The notes beneath the pieces were generated by a model, which worked only from the letters and a program-made list of their open reading frames with translations, was not told the DNA's origin and ran no database searches. From Teretinema zuelzerae (lineage in GTDB: Bacteria > Spirochaetota > Spirochaetia > Treponematales > Treponemataceae), in contig NZ_JAINWA010000003.1 of assembly GCF_021021555.1 (NCBI RefSeq), positions 1,674,001-1,738,000 of the forward strand: a DNA stretch of 64,000 nt. Reading direction: 5' to 3'. Of this stretch, positions 62,119 through 64,000 are shown piece by piece. Position numbers and translations under genes: made by a program. How positions within the stretch are numbered: position 1 is the first letter of the stretch; every line of letters starts with the position of its first letter.

Positions 62119-62744
62119 AATTTTTGGTTTCAGTTCTGCTGTAGCTTCGTTTCCAACTAATTTGTGTACTAAGCTTTTTACTTTTACAAACGTTACCAAC
62201 GTCTTAAATTTTAATACGCAACAAAAATATTTCCTACAGAAAGCTCCGTTATGTTTTTATTCTACAGCAGCTTTATACAAAACATTTTTCTTATTTTTAT
62301 CTCTTTTCTTCTATTATATAAGACCAAATCCAGTCCAATTATCTTGATTCGTTTCTGCAAAACATCAAGATCCTATTGTATAAAACAATAGAATGATAAC
62401 CAGTAACTGAATCAGTTACTTATTTTTGATTTGCTTCATACAAGCCACTGTAAGGTTATTTCTCGAAACCAATTGTGCAGGATTCTCATTTTACTGCTGA
62501 ATAACCACAGTAATCTAAAAACCTTATATCCAGGATCTTTTCAATTCAAGATGTTAAAATCAATTGAAAAGCAACGTCCTACAGTCGCCTTAAATTCTTG
62601 GAAGTGAAAACGGAACACTGCTTTGCTGTTTTATTTTTAATGGATCTTCAGCATTTGTCGCGAGAGCTTGCACAGTAATCCAAATTATAATTCGAGATTT
62701 ATAAGCGTTTTTAGTTCTTCTATCCTCGCCCGCCGAAGGCGTGG
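62119..62744. other. Non-coding cassette, family N3, copy 2
   Basis: Matches 54722-55351 with scattered changes. No gene conserved between the copies on either strand. Confidence 0.7.
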
Positions 62745-62871
62745 GGATAACATTTGCTTAACCTGTAATTCCGGCCCGAAGGGATTGGCGTGAAAATTGC
62801 ACTAAAGGAGCGTAGCGACGACTGCAATTTTCATGACAAAAGGAATTATCAGGTTGAAGCAGTTGTTAGAT
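62745..62871 (-). repeat. attC 39
   Basis: 127 bp. Boxes GGATAAC and GTTAGAT. Same variable part as attC 26. Flanking minihairpin CGCC-GAA-GGCG. Confidence 0.95.
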
Positions 62872-62881
62872 AATTTTTTTC

Positions 62882-63574
62882 TTACCAAACTTCAATTAAT
62901 TGTTTCAAATAATCTTTATCAAAAGATACGGAAGAGAATATCTGCTCATATTTACTATCAGCAGTCAAATCTCCAGGCGGATTACCAAGAGTATCAAAAA
63001 GCAATCTATATCTTGGTAAATCATTCTCATTTATTTCAAAGTATTTTTTAATATTTTGTGGAACTGATGTGAAATCGTAAGCTTCGCTATTTATTACTGC
63101 AGAATTATATTTTTTAATTTTCAATATTTTATAGTAGTTATGATTTGATGTTGTTTCAAAATCCCAAGTATTATTTCCCAATTTAACTGCCTTTATTTTT
63201 AAACTAATTAGCAATTTCTTATTTTCAATTTTCCAATCACCAAAAATATATTGGATATCATTTAATCCAGCATGATCTTTGTAAACCCTGAACATTCTAT
63301 TTGGATAAAAAGTAATTGAAATTCCTAATCCACTATTTTCTATATACTGATTATTATAAGTATCAACAAACCAAGAACCAATATTGTTTATTTCATCACT
63401 GGTTAATTTATATTTTTTAATAAAATAGAAACTATTATTAACACTCTTAAAATTAGTATCTACAGATTCAAATATACCTTCGTCTATAAATGATTGATAT
63501 TGATTTTTTTTATTACAACTAACAAGAAATGCACTTATCATACATACAATTAATACTACAGTTATTTTCTTCAT
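62882..63574 (-). CDS. Predicted lipoprotein (cassette), copy 2
   Basis: 230 residues, the same protein as at 51167-51859, with lipobox FLVSC. Upstream leader (GGA minihairpin) and downstream attC are also the same; the neighbours on both sides differ, so the cassette moved as one unit. Confidence 0.75.
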   Translation of the reverse strand: MKKITVVLIVCMISAFLVSCNKKNQYQSFIDEGIFESVDTNFKSVNNSFYFIKKYKLTSDEINNIGSWFVDTYNNQYIENSGLGISITFYPNRMFRVYKDHAGLNDIQYIFGDWKIENKKLLISLKIKAVKLGNNTWDFETTSNHNYYKILKIKKYNSAVINSEAYDFTSVPQNIKKYFEINENDLPRYRLLFDTLGNPPGDLTADSKYEQIFSSVSFDKDYLKQLIEVW

Positions 63575-63599
63575 TTTTCCCCGCCCGCCGGAGGCGTGT

Positions 63600-63658
63600 A
63601 TCTAACATTTGCTTAACCTGCATTGCGAAGCAATGTCAGGTTGAAGCAGTTGTTAGTC
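63600..63658 (-). repeat. attC 40 (minimal, 59 bp)
   Basis: Boxes ATCTAAC and GTTAGTC. The interior equals attC 17, a single stem capped by GAA. Flanking minihairpin CGCC-GGA-GGCG from the lipoprotein cassette. Confidence 0.95.
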
Positions 63659-63878
63659 GCTTCTCTCTTATTGCATTTCAAATGATTTGATTTGGAAGAT
63701 TTTACAGGTTTCTTTCTATTATTTGCTGCTTTTAATACTTATACTCATCATCTTTTGTACTAGTTTCTTTTTTTATTATATCTCTTTCACATTTATTTCT
63801 TTCATTTCTCTTTTTTGGACATATCTTTACCAGGTCTTTTACTATCTTGGAGTCGCTATACTCTTACACCCATTCTCT

Positions 63879-64000
63879 TTACGTTTCAGGAAGCTTTATC
63901 TTACACAATATTTCATGTGCAGGAACTTCTTCATACGGTTCCAAGGTCATAATGATTTCCATTGCCGCATGACATATAGGACAATGATCTACACATTCCG
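63879..64000 (-). CDS. IS91-like HUH transposase, C-terminal end (cut by window edge)
   Basis: The last ~40 codons match 42997-43118 apart from a base or so, and the 220-base 3' region after attC 40 also matches that after attC 17. It is a second copy of the same transposase cassette. Confidence 0.85.
   Translation of the reverse strand, partial: ECVDHCPICHAAMEIIMTLEPYEEVPAHEILCKIKLPET

Larger units (their letters stand above)
23147..64000 (-). mobile_element. Integron cassette array with 40 attC sites (distal part; platform not in window)
   Basis: Forty sites share outer boxes close to RYYYAAC...GTTRRRY and inner arms ATTTGCTTAACCTG / CAGGTTGAAGCAGTTGTT. The arm on the GTT side has one extra G (GGTTGAAGC against GCTT-AACC), the extra-helical base that marks the recombining bottom strand. 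Here that is the plus strand, so cassettes read right to left, with genes mainly on the minus strand followed by their attC. By this geometry attI and intI lie beyond 64000. The array is AT-rich against a GC-rich chromosome. Confidence 0.95.

Noticed and set aside
23147-63658. The regularly spaced attC sites as CRISPR repeats
   Set aside because: Site interiors vary, spacing is gene-sized, and the boxes and extra-helical G are those of integron attC.

Overview
This window joins two very different stretches of DNA. Bases 1 to about 21.2 kb are GC-rich bacterial chromosome with ordinary anaerobe genes. From about 22.7 kb to the right edge lies a long AT-rich array of integron gene cassettes with 40 attC sites, cut by insertion sequences. 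A GC-rich anaerobe with lipoproteins, [FeFe]-hydrogenase maturation genes, a xylanase system and a large chromosomal integron fits a spirochaete of the Treponema group. That is an inference, since no rRNA or other taxonomic marker is present.

Chromosomal part. It opens with a gene cut by the window edge, a repeat-containing lipoprotein and a PAS/HD-GYP protein. Next come prfC, a GDSL hydrolase, recQ and a YfcE-type phosphoesterase. The operon at 8.4-14.0 kb encodes a TM1266-like regulator, HydG, an aspartase/fumarase-family lyase, HydF and HydE, with 4-base start/stop overlaps. A plant-polysaccharide locus follows: a deacetylase and a secreted accessory protein, a divergent GntR-type regulator, and a GH10 xylanase. 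Direct repeats with a 10-bp period precede both the accessory protein and the xylanase and are probably the operator. After these come yjbQ, a 19-bp tandem repeat, a PPOX-like gene, a hexose-6-phosphate mutarotase and an NYN-domain gene that abuts the array.

Cassette array. In nearly all cassettes the gene is on the minus strand with its attC on the low-coordinate side. The plus strand is therefore the recombining bottom strand, and it carries the expected extra-helical G in each L'' box. The attI site and intI should lie beyond the right edge; no integrase is visible here. Cassettes encode PIN toxin-antitoxin pairs, GNAT acetyltransferases, methyltransferases, a nucleotidyltransferase, a P-loop kinase, a PD-(D/E)XK protein, a metallo-beta-lactamase-fold enzyme, an L-2-amino-thiazoline-4-carboxylate hydrolase-like protein, a DMT exporter with a His-rich tail, and many small membrane or secreted proteins. 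Several cassettes have no gene. Two different IS91-like HUH transposases occupy complete cassettes. IS256-, IS66- and IS4-family elements have inserted with clear target duplications, often inside cassette genes.

Most striking signal. 36 of 40 attC sites are preceded on the bottom strand by a tiny perfect hairpin whose loop is always GNA (GAA, GCA, GTA, GGA) or GNNA (GAAA, GAGA, GACA, GCAA) closed by C-G. The stems vary with compensatory changes. The same loop class caps the variable part of 39 of 40 attC sites. The hairpin moves with the cassette and is present even when the cassette has no gene or a reversed gene. This points to a structural DNA element of these cassettes, acting on the folded single strand.
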